Assembly (NCBI GenBank): GCA_022447335.1
Contig: JAKVCF010000024.1
Span: forward strand, 1 to 22,697
Reading direction: 5' to 3'
Source of the DNA: Planctomycetota bacterium
Lineage (GTDB): Bacteria > Planctomycetota > UBA1135
DNA: 22,697 bases
The position numbers and the translations under genes were made by a program. The notes under the pieces were generated by a model. That model ran no database searches, was not told the DNA's origin, and saw only the letters and a list, made by a program, of their open reading frames with translations. Shown here piece by piece: positions 8,639 through 15,753 of this stretch (positions are counted from its first letter, which is position 1; every line of letters starts with the position of its first letter).

Positions 8639-9311
8639 CGAATTCAGAATGGCCCTCTTCCTCGTACATAAGGTCGCCGAAGGCTTCCTCCCAAACTTCG
8701 AAGAGTTCATCGACGCGGGACTCCACCCCCATCATCCACCCCTCAAACTCATCTTCGAGATGGGAGTTGTGCTCTGATATGGAATCTAAGTGGTCGTACA
8801 ACTCCTCGACATGCTCTCGCAGCGCATGGAACCGCTCGTCCATTGCCTCATGGAAGTGCTCCTTAAGTTCGTGGACATGCCCTTGGACATCATCGAGCCG
8901 CCCTTGAAGATCCTCGTGCAGATTGTGCTCACGCTCATCCCAGTGGCTTTCCAAAGAACTTAGACGCTCCCCTAAATTTGCCTCAAGGCGCGAGCCATGC
9001 TCTGACATGGAAGCCAAGTGACCGTGCAACTCATCCATCTGCCCTTGTAGCGCATGGAACCGCTCGTCCATTGCTGCGTGAAAGTGCTCTTGGAGCTGAT
9101 CGACGTGGCCCCGGATATCATCGAATCGCCCTTGAAAAGTTTCGCGCAGATCGCGCTCGCGCTCATTCCAGTGGCTTTCCCGCGATCTTAAGTGCTCCTC
9201 TAGGCCCGCCGAGTTTGCAGACAAATCATGGAGCCGATATTCAAGGGAGGATATGTAGACACTCGCCGCAACGAGCGCCACGCAAGCGACAATCACAAGA
9301 CCACTTCGCAT
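8604..9311 (-). CDS. Membrane-anchored coiled-coil protein with two 76-residue repeats and an acidic tail
   Basis: The 235-residue protein has an N-terminal membrane segment (residues 4-22, GLVIVACVALVAASVYISS). A long, heptad-rich, His/Glu-rich helix follows. Residues 46-121 and 122-197 are a tandem duplication, both starting SHW-[ND]-ERE and sharing HFH-x-AMDERFHAL. The end is strongly acidic (FDEDDEDDEDER). No enzyme domain is visible. A rod-like scaffold or spacer projecting from the membrane is an inference from composition. The His-rich repeats could also bind metal. The gene leads a two-gene minus-strand unit with the RTX-type protein, so the two products may act together. ATG 9311 is supported by a -10-like TAGGAT 6 nt upstream. 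Confidence 0.8.
   Translation of the reverse strand: MRSGLVIVACVALVAASVYISSLEYRLHDLSANSAGLEEHLRSRESHWNERERDLRETFQGRFDDIRGHVDQLQEHFHAAMDERFHALQGQMDELHGHLASMSEHGSRLEANLGERLSSLESHWDEREHNLHEDLQGRLDDVQGHVHELKEHFHEAMDERFHALREHVEELYDHLDSISEHNSHLEDEFEGWMMGVESRVDELFEVWEEAFGDLMYEEEGHSEFDEDDEDDEDER
8612..8638 (-). repeat. Three perfect 9-bp tandem repeats (ATGAGGACG) at a gene overlap
   Basis: The unit ATGAGGACG on the minus strand is repeated three times without change. In one frame it encodes the Asp/Asp/Glu triplets of the coiled-coil protein's acidic tail. In another it encodes Met-Arg-Thr three times, giving the next gene three alternative start codons. Each unit also contains GAGG, a possible ribosome-binding core for a start further downstream. 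Confidence 0.9.
8721..9176 (-). repeat. Two 228-bp tandem repeats within the coiled-coil gene
   Basis: Unit 1 is 8949-9176 and unit 2 is 8721-8948. Blocks of identical DNA remain at a 228-bp offset, for example GCATGGAACCGCTCGTCCAT (plus-strand reading) near 8825 and 9053. This indicates an in-frame duplication that is fairly recent or kept similar by gene conversion. Confidence 0.85.
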
Positions 9312-9317
9312 CCCCTA

Positions 9318-9323
9318 ATCCTA
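9318..9323 (-). promoter_or_regulatory. -10-like hexamer TAGGAT for the coiled-coil gene
   Basis: TAGGAT lies exactly 6 nt before ATG 9311 on the minus strand, consistent with a leaderless transcript. No clear -35 is present. The rest of the 234-bp gap (9312-9545) between the two divergent genes shows no gene or repeat that I can support. Confidence 0.4.
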
Positions 9324-9533
9324 CCCGAAATGAATGCGAGAAACTCTCCCTTCAGGCGCTTGACGCCGCACCTGGCAGGCCCAACTCGAATAGACGAAAA
9401 CTTACCCCCAGCGCCAGCAAATGGGGATCGGCACGGGCAACCTCATCGAAAAACTGCCTAGGGGCCTGAAAGCGAATCCAGGATCTCCAAATCGAAATTT
9501 TCGTTCGTGTGCCCCAGCAACTTCCCACTGCAC

Positions 9534-9539
9534 TAGACT
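9534..9539 (+). promoter_or_regulatory. -10-like hexamer TAGACT for the YdhR-type gene
   Basis: TAGACT is followed by 6 nt and then ATG 9546. There is no Shine-Dalgarno sequence before the start. The same hexamer occurs upstream of the Nudix gene at 11466. Confidence 0.4.
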
Positions 9540-9545
9540 GTTCCG

Positions 9546-9851
9546 ATGCACATCATGATCGTAAATTTCAGTCTACATGGCCTCGAAAGGGAGGATTACG
9601 AAAAAGCATGCGAGGAGCTTGCGCCCGCTTTTGCCGCTGTCGATGGCCTGATTTCCAAGCACTGGTTAGCTAATGAAGAGACGAATACCTATGGCGGCGT
9701 CTATGTTTGGAAAGATCGCCAGTCCATGCTCAACTTCCAGGAGTCCGAGATGTTTCGCTCCATTGGAAGCAACCCTGCGTTTACGAACGCTTCGGTGACG
9801 GATTTTGGAATCCTCAAAAATCCAACCAGAACAACAGGCGTCGACCTCTAA
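9546..9851 (+). CDS. YdhR-type small monooxygenase (dimeric alpha/beta-barrel)
   Basis: This 101-residue cytoplasmic protein matches the putative mono-oxygenase YdhR family. The opening strand is MHIMIVNFSLHGLEREDYEKA. The centre has PGLx-K-like DGLISKHWLANEETNTYGGVYVWKD, where the strand YGGVYVWKDRQSM is the most conserved part. The end is FRSIGSNPAFTNASVTDFGIL. Family members are about 100 residues, so it is full length. They fold as ferredoxin-like dimers related to antibiotic-biosynthesis monooxygenases, but the substrate is generally unknown. It stands alone, divergent from the coiled-coil gene and convergent with the tRNA. ATG 9546 is the first in-frame start and has a -10-like element 6 nt upstream. 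Confidence 0.85.
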   Translation: MHIMIVNFSLHGLEREDYEKACEELAPAFAAVDGLISKHWLANEETNTYGGVYVWKDRQSMLNFQESEMFRSIGSNPAFTNASVTDFGILKNPTRTTGVDL

Positions 9852-9857
9852 GTCGAC
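9840..9857. terminator. Small inverted repeat at the end of the YdhR-type gene
   Basis: GTCGAC at 9840-9845 and 9852-9857 flank a 6-nt spacer that includes the TAA stop codon. A hairpin could form at the 3' end of the transcript. No T-run follows, so termination is only a possibility. Confidence 0.25.
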
Positions 9858-9900
9858 CCGCCTCTTGAGAGCCGAACGGACTAGCCGAAGAGTTAAAAAA

Positions 9901-9978
<78 letters not shown>

Positions 9979-10076
9979 ACCTGGTTCGTGGATTGGCGGT
10001 CCCTGGAGGGTCTCCCGCCAAACTGTGGGGAAGAAGTGTAGCAGCGCCACGGAGGTGCGCCAGCACGCTCCTACAC

Positions 10077-10577
10077 CTACTCAGCGCCGTCCGAGTAATG
10101 ATAGACCCCACGCTGACCGGGAGTCTCCTCAACCGCTAAGGCCATACGGTGGATATGCAGACTGGGAAACTTAGTCCGCAGCCGCCGAAGCATCTGACGA
10201 CCAATCCATGCTGATAAGTTCTCGGCTGAGGTGTTGTTGATCGGCAGCACGATGCAGTCACCTGCTGGTGCCGCGTAATAGCTGTCACGGTATCGCACCT
10301 CCATAATCCCATCCTCGCGCACTGCGTGCGTAAGAACTGGGTGCTCACCCGGGATGATCCAGTGCTCATCTAGCTCGTCACATAGATCGCGGATAACCGG
10401 TTTGACTTCAATGAAGTCAAGCACAAGACCGTGTTCATCTAATCCTGCTTCCAACTCAAGTGTAACCCGATAGTTGTGGCCGTGAAGCCGCTCCTGACTT
10501 CCATCCGGAAAGATCAGAAAGTGAGCCACCGAAAACTTCAGATACTCTTTGTCAACCGAGATAGACCAACTCTCCAT
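10077..10577 (-). CDS. 6-pyruvoyl-tetrahydropterin synthase / QueD family homologue without the catalytic Cys
   Basis: The 166-residue protein has the family's zinc-binding histidines, FSVAHFL (His19) and RLHGHNYRV (His32, His34). It also has the pterin-binding INNTSAENLSAWI and a Glu in the C-terminal strand, LAVEETPG. Family members convert 7,8-dihydroneopterin triphosphate to 6-pyruvoyl-tetrahydropterin, 6-carboxy-tetrahydropterin (queuosine pathway) or 6-hydroxymethyl-dihydropterin (folate pathway). The Cys normally found four residues before the first His of HGH is Gln28 here. A Glu (Glu29) remains in an E-x-x-H-G-H arrangement, recalling the PTPS-III type that replaces FolB. The usual D-H-x-x-L-N segment is also altered (LDEHWIIPG). 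The exact product is therefore uncertain, so no symbol is given. The gene lies 15 bp after the PyrK-like gene and is probably co-transcribed with it. Confidence 0.85.
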   Translation of the reverse strand: MESWSISVDKEYLKFSVAHFLIFPDGSQERLHGHNYRVTLELEAGLDEHGLVLDFIEVKPVIRDLCDELDEHWIIPGEHPVLTHAVREDGIMEVRYRDSYYAAPAGDCIVLPINNTSAENLSAWIGRQMLRRLRTKFPSLHIHRMALAVEETPGQRGVYHYSDGAE

Positions 10578-10592
10578 GATGCAGACCTTGGA

Positions 10593-11414
10593 CTAGAACC
10601 TAATCGAACTCAATGCAAAGACCGGGCCGACCTCGCAGGTACGCGCCCACTTCCAGCTTCCTAGCGGGCCATCGGGCTCAGTCTCAACCGGGCAAGCATT
10701 GCAAACGCCAAAGCCACACCCCATATAAGTCTCGAGGCTAAGCTCAGCATCAAGCCCCTGCTTACGTGCGTAGTCGGCGAAGCCGTGCAGCAAGCCCTCT
10801 GGGCCGCATGCGCAGAAGCGTGCGTCGCGTGGCAGGCGACCAGACTCAAGCTCGGCATCGAGCATTTGGATCACGTTGCCATGGAATCCCTGACTGCCAT
10901 CGTCGGTTGCGAAAAGCATCGGCGCGCCCGCTGCAGCCAACCCTTCGGCGTCGTACAGACGATCAGCAGTGCGTGCGCCAAATAGCACCCATGTGTTCTG
11001 CTCACAGCCCATCTGCATCCGATGCCGCGCATACAGAAGAAATGGTGCCGAACCCACGCCGCCTGCAACCATCACTACCGGACGATTCGGATCGGCCACA
11101 ATAAAGCCATTACCCAGCGGAAAGGTCAGCGTGACCAACTCGCCAATCTCAAGACGATCAAGCGCCTGCGTCCCCACCCCCATGACCTGAATTAGGAAGC
11201 GCAGCGTGCCACCATGCTGGTCATATAAGCTGAAAGGGCGACCGAGCTCAGGCCCAGTGCCATTCGCTGGCGACAACATGGCGAAGACGCCGGGACGCAG
11301 CAACGGCAGCTCTTGCTCGACTTCAACATCGAGCAGGAAAGCATCGGGCCCGCAACAGTGGCGGCCGACGATGCGACTGTCTGTGCAGCGCGCGGAAACA
11401 GTTTGCCCGCTCAT
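10593..11414 (-). CDS. PyrK-like ferredoxin-reductase-type flavoprotein (dihydroorotate dehydrogenase electron-transfer subunit family)
   Basis: This 273-residue protein has three expected parts. The FAD-binding barrel carries RPFSLYD (59-65), the NAD-binding domain has VMVAGGVGSAPFLLYAR (114-130), and the C-terminal [2Fe-2S] site is MGCGFGVCNACPVET with Cys233, 238 and 241 plus Cys260 in the following ARTCEVGPVF. This matches PyrK, which passes electrons from dihydroorotate dehydrogenase type 1B (PyrD) to NAD+. The length is slightly above the usual 255-265. No pyrD lies in the window, so the partner is elsewhere or the protein serves another oxidoreductase. ATG 11414 was chosen over the longer 11519 frame because homology starts there and the longer frame would overlap the divergent Nudix gene. 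It heads a minus-strand unit with the PTPS-like gene. Confidence 0.85.
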   Translation of the reverse strand: MSGQTVSARCTDSRIVGRHCCGPDAFLLDVEVEQELPLLRPGVFAMLSPANGTGPELGRPFSLYDQHGGTLRFLIQVMGVGTQALDRLEIGELVTLTFPLGNGFIVADPNRPVVMVAGGVGSAPFLLYARHRMQMGCEQNTWVLFGARTADRLYDAEGLAAAGAPMLFATDDGSQGFHGNVIQMLDAELESGRLPRDARFCACGPEGLLHGFADYARKQGLDAELSLETYMGCGFGVCNACPVETEPDGPLGSWKWARTCEVGPVFALSSIRF

Positions 11415-11422
11415 GGCCCAGC

Positions 11423-11428
11423 ATTCTA
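11423..11428 (-). promoter_or_regulatory. -10-like hexamer TAGAAT for the PyrK-like gene
   Basis: TAGAAT, close to the TATAAT consensus, lies 8 nt before ATG 11414 on the minus strand. Transcription would begin at or within two bases of the start codon. It shares the 66-bp divergent region with the plus-strand operon. Confidence 0.45.
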
Positions 11429-11465
11429 CTCCCTGCCCGCCCCCAGGGCCGCAGTCCCGCGCGGG

Positions 11466-11471
11466 TAGACT
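11466..11471 (+). promoter_or_regulatory. -10-like hexamer TAGACT for the nine-gene operon
   Basis: TAGACT lies 9 nt before the TTG start of the Nudix gene. No -35 is evident in the GC-rich sequence upstream. It is the only promoter-like element I can see ahead of the Nudix-to-lepA run. Confidence 0.35.
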
Positions 11472-11480
11472 TACAGCGCA

Positions 11481-11966
11481 TTGTCGGCAGCTCAACCCCC
11501 TTCGGAACAAGGCGTTCAATCAGCAGCCGGGACGCCCACCGATCCAGTCCTCGCCGCCGGCGTTGTGCTCTGGTCGGGCAGCTCCGAGTCCCCCTATTTC
11601 TTGCTGCTACGCAACGCATGTCACGGAAGCTGGGGCTTGCCAAAGGGTCATGTGCATCCAGACGAAGACCTACAAGCCGCTGCGCTTCGTGAAGTCGCAG
11701 AAGAAACCAATATCGCCTTGACCACGGACGACCTGCGCGAGGACTTCGCCGACACCCATCTCTATCAGCCCAAGCCCGAGACCTGGAAGCGGGTAGTGAA
11801 CTTTCTCGCAGCCGCACCTGTCGACCCTAAGAATTTCGTGCGCTCGGACGAACACAACCAGCACGCCTGGCTGAACCTCGAAGCTGCGATCGCGCAGTGC
11901 CAGCACGATGCGCTACGCCGTACGCTGCGCCGCGCTGCGGCCACTCTTCCCCACAACCCGTCATGA
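11481..11966 (+). CDS. Nudix hydrolase, Ap4A-hydrolase-like
   Basis: The Nudix box is plain: G-HVHPD-E-DLQAAAL-REVAEETNI, fitting G-x5-E-x7-RE-U-x-EE. The usual final Gly is Asn. It is preceded by SWGLPKGHV, as in bis(5'-nucleosyl)-tetraphosphatases, which cleave dinucleoside polyphosphates or other nucleoside diphosphate derivatives. At 161 residues it has normal family length. No ATG or GTG is available before the conserved core except a GTG inside the first strand. TTG 11481, just after the -10-like TAGACT, is therefore the likely start, with the exact start uncertain. The gene leads the nine-gene run, and its TGA overlaps the next gene's ATG (ATGA). The context of nucleotide-handling genes supports a house-cleaning role. 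Confidence 0.88.
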   Translation: MSAAQPPSEQGVQSAAGTPTDPVLAAGVVLWSGSSESPYFLLLRNACHGSWGLPKGHVHPDEDLQAAALREVAEETNIALTTDDLREDFADTHLYQPKPETWKRVVNFLAAAPVDPKNFVRSDEHNQHAWLNLEAAIAQCQHDALRRTLRRAAATLPHNPS

Positions 11967-12649
11967 GTCTGCTGATCCCTGCCGAGGCTGCCCAGATCCT
12001 CAATGCGCTCGCGCCCAAGGAAGCCAGCTGGCCCGCACACTGCCGCCAAGTGGCCCGAGTCGCGCGCACGCTCGCCGACGCTCTGATCGATACGGGCGCC
12101 GACCTTGATGAGGTGCTCGACCCGTGGTGGGGAAATGAGTCGGCCCCAGCCGTAGAGAGCCAACCGGCACACAAGTCGCTCACCCCTGAAGACCTCGAAA
12201 CCTGGGCGCTAGTACACGACATCGGACGCGCAATCGACCACGGCCCGCTGCACGGCTGGATTGGCTATCGCATTCTGGCCGATCGGGGCCATGCTTCAAG
12301 CGCACGCGGCTGCCTGACGCATTGGCTCAAAGGTCGCTCATCTGATGAACTCCGCGCAGCTGGCATCGGTGAGGATTTGATCGTACAAGTCGCCGCCGCT
12401 CTGCACCCCCTGCACTGGCGATTAGCCGATAGCGTCCTGTCCTTCGCCGATTCGAGCGTGGCCGGACATGCCATCGTACCGATCGCATTACGCCACACTG
12501 ACCTGCGTGACCGATACGGCGACTCAGCTTGGATGGATCAACACGAAGAACTCGGCAATCGCGCTGCTGTGCATATAAGTAAAGCTCTAGGCCAACACAT
12601 CGACTCATGGATGTCTCCGCTATACGATTCCGAACCCAATCATGTCTGA
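11963..12649 (+). CDS. HD-domain phosphohydrolase
   Basis: This 228-residue protein carries an HD-domain signature: His26 in SWPAHCRQVARVARTLADAL and the metal-binding pair His85-Asp86 in WALVHDIGRAIDHGPLHGWIGYRIL. A downstream His/Asp-containing helix (VPIALRHTDLRDRYG) may complete the site. HD enzymes hydrolyse phosphate esters of nucleotides. The sequence shows no nucleotidyltransferase or cyclic-dinucleotide effector domain, so the substrate cannot be named. The open frame extends 22 codons upstream, but ATG 11963 overlaps the Nudix stop as ATGA, the standard coupling arrangement. Its 3' end overlaps argS by 8 bp. A conserved Nudix-HD-argS order would be worth testing as a functional link. 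Confidence 0.85.
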   Translation: MSLLIPAEAAQILNALAPKEASWPAHCRQVARVARTLADALIDTGADLDEVLDPWWGNESAPAVESQPAHKSLTPEDLETWALVHDIGRAIDHGPLHGWIGYRILADRGHASSARGCLTHWLKGRSSDELRAAGIGEDLIVQVAAALHPLHWRLADSVLSFADSSVAGHAIVPIALRHTDLRDRYGDSAWMDQHEELGNRAAVHISKALGQHIDSWMSPLYDSEPNHV

Positions 12650-14348
12650 CGCCTCCCTGCACGGACTCGATGCCTTTGCCGCTCTGATTCGCGTCGCGCT
12701 CGCTGAAGCGCTTGGCGTCGAGGTCAACACGATTCAACTGGAACGCCCAAAGAATGAAGAGCACGGCGAATTCGCGCTGCCTTGCTTCCGATTCGCCAAT
12801 TCTGTTGGCAATAATCCAGCACAACTTGCAAGCGCACTCGCCGATTCACTTGATGTGAATAATGTATCGGCCAGTGCGGTCGGCCCCTTCCTCAACTTCC
12901 AGATCGACCGCACTGCGCTTGCAAGAAAAGTGCTTGGCGACGCGGGCGCCCCCGGATATGGGCGTGCAGATGACAACGAGTTGAGCATTATCGAATATAG
13001 CTCCCCGAACATTGCGAAGCCGATGCACGTCGGCCATCTGCGCAGCACGGTAATCGGCGCCGCAATGGCGCGACTATTTGACCATCTCGGCCACGAAGTC
13101 GTACGCATCAACCACCTGGGTGACTGGGGCTCGCAGTTTGGGAAGCTGCTTGCAGCCTGGAAGCGCTGGGGCAAGGAAGTTGAGTTGGAAACAGACCCAA
13201 TCGGCCACCTACTAAAAATTTATGTCGAGTACCACAACCAGGAAGAATGCGACCCTTCGCTCGACGCAGAGGCAAAAGCTTCCTTCCTCGCACTCGAATC
13301 GGGCGAGAACAACGAAGAGCGCCGACTCTGGGTGCGCTTCACCGAACTATCTCTCGCTGAGTTCCAGAAGATCTACGACCGGCTGGGTGCGAGCTTTGAC
13401 CTACTACGCGGCGAATCTTGGTACGAAGACAAACTCGACGCCATGGTCGAATGGCTGGAGAGGAAAGGGGTAGTCGAAGACAGTGACGGCGCACAAATCG
13501 TCGACCTGACCTCCGAGGGCATTAAGACGCCCTGCCTTATTAAGACCTCGCACGGCACCACTCTTTATGCGACTCGTGACCTCGCCGCTGCCAAGTCACG
13601 CTGGGATGAGTTTCACTTCGCGCGCTGCCTGTATTTCGTCGGTTCGGAACAGAAGTTGCACTTCGACCAGTTCAAAGCTGCGCTCAAGCGCTGCGGCACC
13701 GATTGGTGGGACAAACTTGAACATGTTCCATTTGGCCTAGTGCGCTTCCCCGAGGGGAAACTATCGACCCGCGCCGGACGCGTACTGCGACTTTCGGAAG
13801 TGCTTGACCGCGCTGTTGAACTGGCGCGCGAAATCGTCGAAGAAAAGAATCCAGATCACCCGGATAAGGACACGGTCGCCGAACAAGTCGGCGTTGGAGC
13901 CGTAATCTTCCATGACCTCAGCCATGCTCGGAATAAGGAGGTTGTCTTTGATTGGAAGGAGGTCCTCTCATTTGAAGGCGATACTGGACCGAGCGTGCAG
14001 TACACCCATGCGCGCTGCTGTTCGATACTACGCCGTGCGGCACGCGCAGCACCCAACCCAAACGAAGTCGACTCGGCGCTGCTCGCCGACGCTCCCGAAC
14101 TCTGGATTGCAATTGGCCGCTTCCCTGGGTCCGTCCGCGAAGCTGCCGAAAAGCGTGAGCCAATGATCCTGGCCCATCAGCTACTGCGCATCGCCTCAGC
14201 TGGCAACGTCTTCTATCGCGAAAAGCGAGTCTTGGGCACCGGTAACGAAAAGCTTGAAGGTGCACGTCTCGCCGCCGTCGATGCTCTGCGCCGTACTCTT
14301 TCCCTCGGCCTCGGCCTACTGGGCGTACCCGCGCCCACTGAGATGTAG
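12642..14348 (+). CDS. argS: Arginyl-tRNA synthetase
   Basis: This class I synthetase charges tRNA-Arg with arginine. Its 568 residues contain an N-terminal additional domain (1-100), then EYSSPNIAKPMHVGHLRSTVIG with the HIGH-type motif HVGH at 129-132. The KMSKS-type loop follows at EGKLSTRAGRV (about 370-380). After it come an all-helical anticodon-binding domain with FEGDTGPSVQYTHARCCSIL and the conserved C-terminal LGLLGVPAPTEM, where the final Met is typical of ArgRS. It looks complete and intact. The ATG lies 8 bp inside the HD gene, and apt follows 2 bp after its TAG, so it is firmly within the operon. Confidence 0.97.
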   Translation: MSDASLHGLDAFAALIRVALAEALGVEVNTIQLERPKNEEHGEFALPCFRFANSVGNNPAQLASALADSLDVNNVSASAVGPFLNFQIDRTALARKVLGDAGAPGYGRADDNELSIIEYSSPNIAKPMHVGHLRSTVIGAAMARLFDHLGHEVVRINHLGDWGSQFGKLLAAWKRWGKEVELETDPIGHLLKIYVEYHNQEECDPSLDAEAKASFLALESGENNEERRLWVRFTELSLAEFQKIYDRLGASFDLLRGESWYEDKLDAMVEWLERKGVVEDSDGAQIVDLTSEGIKTPCLIKTSHGTTLYATRDLAAAKSRWDEFHFARCLYFVGSEQKLHFDQFKAALKRCGTDWWDKLEHVPFGLVRFPEGKLSTRAGRVLRLSEVLDRAVELAREIVEEKNPDHPDKDTVAEQVGVGAVIFHDLSHARNKEVVFDWKEVLSFEGDTGPSVQYTHARCCSILRRAARAAPNPNEVDSALLADAPELWIAIGRFPGSVREAAEKREPMILAHQLLRIASAGNVFYREKRVLGTGNEKLEGARLAAVDALRRTLSLGLGLLGVPAPTEM

Positions 14349-14350
14349 CC

Positions 14351-14896
14351 ATGGCGACACTGACCCTATCTGACCGCCTAAGCAACGCGATCCGTGATGT
14401 ACCAGACTTCCCCAAGCCGGGCATCGTCTTCAAAGATATTACCCCTATCTTGCAGGATGCCGCTCTCTTCTCCGCCTCGCTTGATGCGCTAGCCGAGGCC
14501 GCAAGCCCGCTCGACCCGACCCATATAGCGGCCATCGAATCGCGTGGCTTTCTCTTCGCCGGAGGCCTGTGCGAGCGCTTGGGCGCCAGCCTGATTCTGC
14601 TGCGAAAGCCAGGTAAGCTGCCCTCGGAGACCTTCCAACAGAGCTATACCCTTGAGTACGGCGAAGACCACCTCGAGGTGCATGCCGATGCAGCTGGCCC
14701 GGCCGATCGCGTCTTTCTGGTCGATGATCTGCTTGCCACCGGCGGGACGGCAGCTGCGTCAGCTGCCCTCGTTCGCCGCACCGGAGCCGAACTGGTAGGC
14801 GCAGGATTTCTCGTCGAGTTGAGCTTCCTGTCAGGCCGCGAGCGCCTACATGGCTTTCCTGTTCACAGCTTGATCGACTACCCAAGCGAAAGCTGA
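14351..14896 (+). CDS. apt: Adenine phosphoribosyltransferase
   Basis: The enzyme makes AMP from adenine and phosphoribosyl pyrophosphate in purine salvage, in the cytoplasm. The 181-residue protein begins with the family-typical IRDVPDFPKPGIVFKDITPIL (15-35). It has IESRGFLFAG and LLRKPGKLP (83-91), and the PRPP-binding motif VFLVDDLLATGGTAAA at 121-136. Length and order match bacterial Apt, and no key residue is missing. The start is 2 bp after argS, and the sigma factor gene follows after a short gap. It fits the nucleotide-salvage theme of the operon. Confidence 0.96.
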   Translation: MATLTLSDRLSNAIRDVPDFPKPGIVFKDITPILQDAALFSASLDALAEAASPLDPTHIAAIESRGFLFAGGLCERLGASLILLRKPGKLPSETFQQSYTLEYGEDHLEVHADAAGPADRVFLVDDLLATGGTAAASAALVRRTGAELVGAGFLVELSFLSGRERLHGFPVHSLIDYPSES

Positions 14897-14914
14897 TCTA
14901 GCCCCTTGGAGGGT

Positions 14915-15751
14915 ATGATTTCGGTGAGCTGGTTCTTAGAATCCGGCATGCCCGAAATGGAAAAGGGTCCCAACGAGAATCCCGAGGACGCCATCGCTGC
15001 GGAACTCTGGCGCCAGTACACCACGGCGCGCAGCGCAAAGCGCCGTCGTGAGCTCAAGGAAGCTCTGGTCGCCGAGTACATTCACCTCCCGAAATTCCAC
15101 GCCGAGCGAATGGCATCTGGCCTACCCAAATCGGTACAAGTCGAAGATTTGGTTCAGGAAGGCATGTTTGGTTTGATGGACGCAATCGACAAGTTCGATC
15201 CGTCACGCGGCATCAAGTTCAAAACTTACTGCGGCACTCGCATTCGTGGCGCCATGCTCGACGGGCTACGCAGCCAGGACTGGGCCTCCCGCCTCCTTCG
15301 CCAACGCTCCAATCAGGCCGAGAGGATCAAGCAGGACTACCTCTCGCGCCACGGCCGCCCGCCAACGGACGAAGAGTTAGCAGACGAAATGCAACTCGCA
15401 CCCGAGGTTCTTAACAAGAAAACGCAACCACGATCGATGGTGACTATCAGCGACCGCCGCGCCGATAGCGGTGAGGAGCGCAACGCAAGCATCGATACGC
15501 TCAAAGAAAACGCTGAAGATAACCCGGCCGAAACCGTGCAACGGGCTGACATGATGGAGGTTCTCACGAGCTCGCTCTCCGATAAAGAGCGCTCGATCCT
15601 CTACATGTATTACCAGGAAGGCCTCAACCTACGTGAGATCGGTCAGCAGCTGAATCTAACCGAATCACGCGTTTGCCAGATTCATGGCAACGTCCTGAAA
15701 CGTCTGCGCGATCGCTTAGAAGATCAGCACGACCAATTCAATCAAGATTGA
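14915..15751 (+). CDS. FliA/WhiG-type alternative sigma factor (sigma-70 family group 3)
   Basis: This 278-residue protein has sigma region 2 at about 50-122 (VEDLVQEGMFGLMDAIDKFDPSRGIKFKTYCGTRIRG shows the -10 recognition helices). Region 3 is at about 123-190 (RHGRPPTDEELADEM). Region 4 is at about 218-268, with the helix-turn-helix LREIGQQLNLTESRVCQIH. This architecture is that of FliA/WhiG/SigD sigma factors, which direct RNA polymerase to flagellar, sporulation or other regulons. No flagellar or anti-sigma gene is in the window, so I give no symbol. The start is uncertain. A TTG at 14906 and an ATG at 14948 are alternatives; ATG 14915 follows GGAGGGT, but with only about 2 nt spacing. 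It sits between apt and birA in the operon, an odd place for a dedicated flagellar sigma. Confidence 0.92.
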   Translation: MISVSWFLESGMPEMEKGPNENPEDAIAAELWRQYTTARSAKRRRELKEALVAEYIHLPKFHAERMASGLPKSVQVEDLVQEGMFGLMDAIDKFDPSRGIKFKTYCGTRIRGAMLDGLRSQDWASRLLRQRSNQAERIKQDYLSRHGRPPTDEELADEMQLAPEVLNKKTQPRSMVTISDRRADSGEERNASIDTLKENAEDNPAETVQRADMMEVLTSSLSDKERSILYMYYQEGLNLREIGQQLNLTESRVCQIHGNVLKRLRDRLEDQHDQFNQD

Positions 15752-15753
15752 TC

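Noticed and set aside
11206..11721. 171-residue plus-strand open frame across the PyrK-like/Nudix boundary
   Set aside because: It covers the antisense of the PyrK-like gene and another frame of the Nudix gene; both of those have clear family motifs.
13918..14535. 205-residue minus-strand open frame over the argS/apt junction
   Set aside because: Antisense to two conserved enzymes, Arg/Ser-rich translation with no recognisable motif.
14906..14914. TTG start for the sigma factor gene
   Set aside because: It would place the only GGAGG-like sequence inside the coding region; ATG 14915 is adjacent and more usual. The true start remains open, with ATG 14948 also possible.
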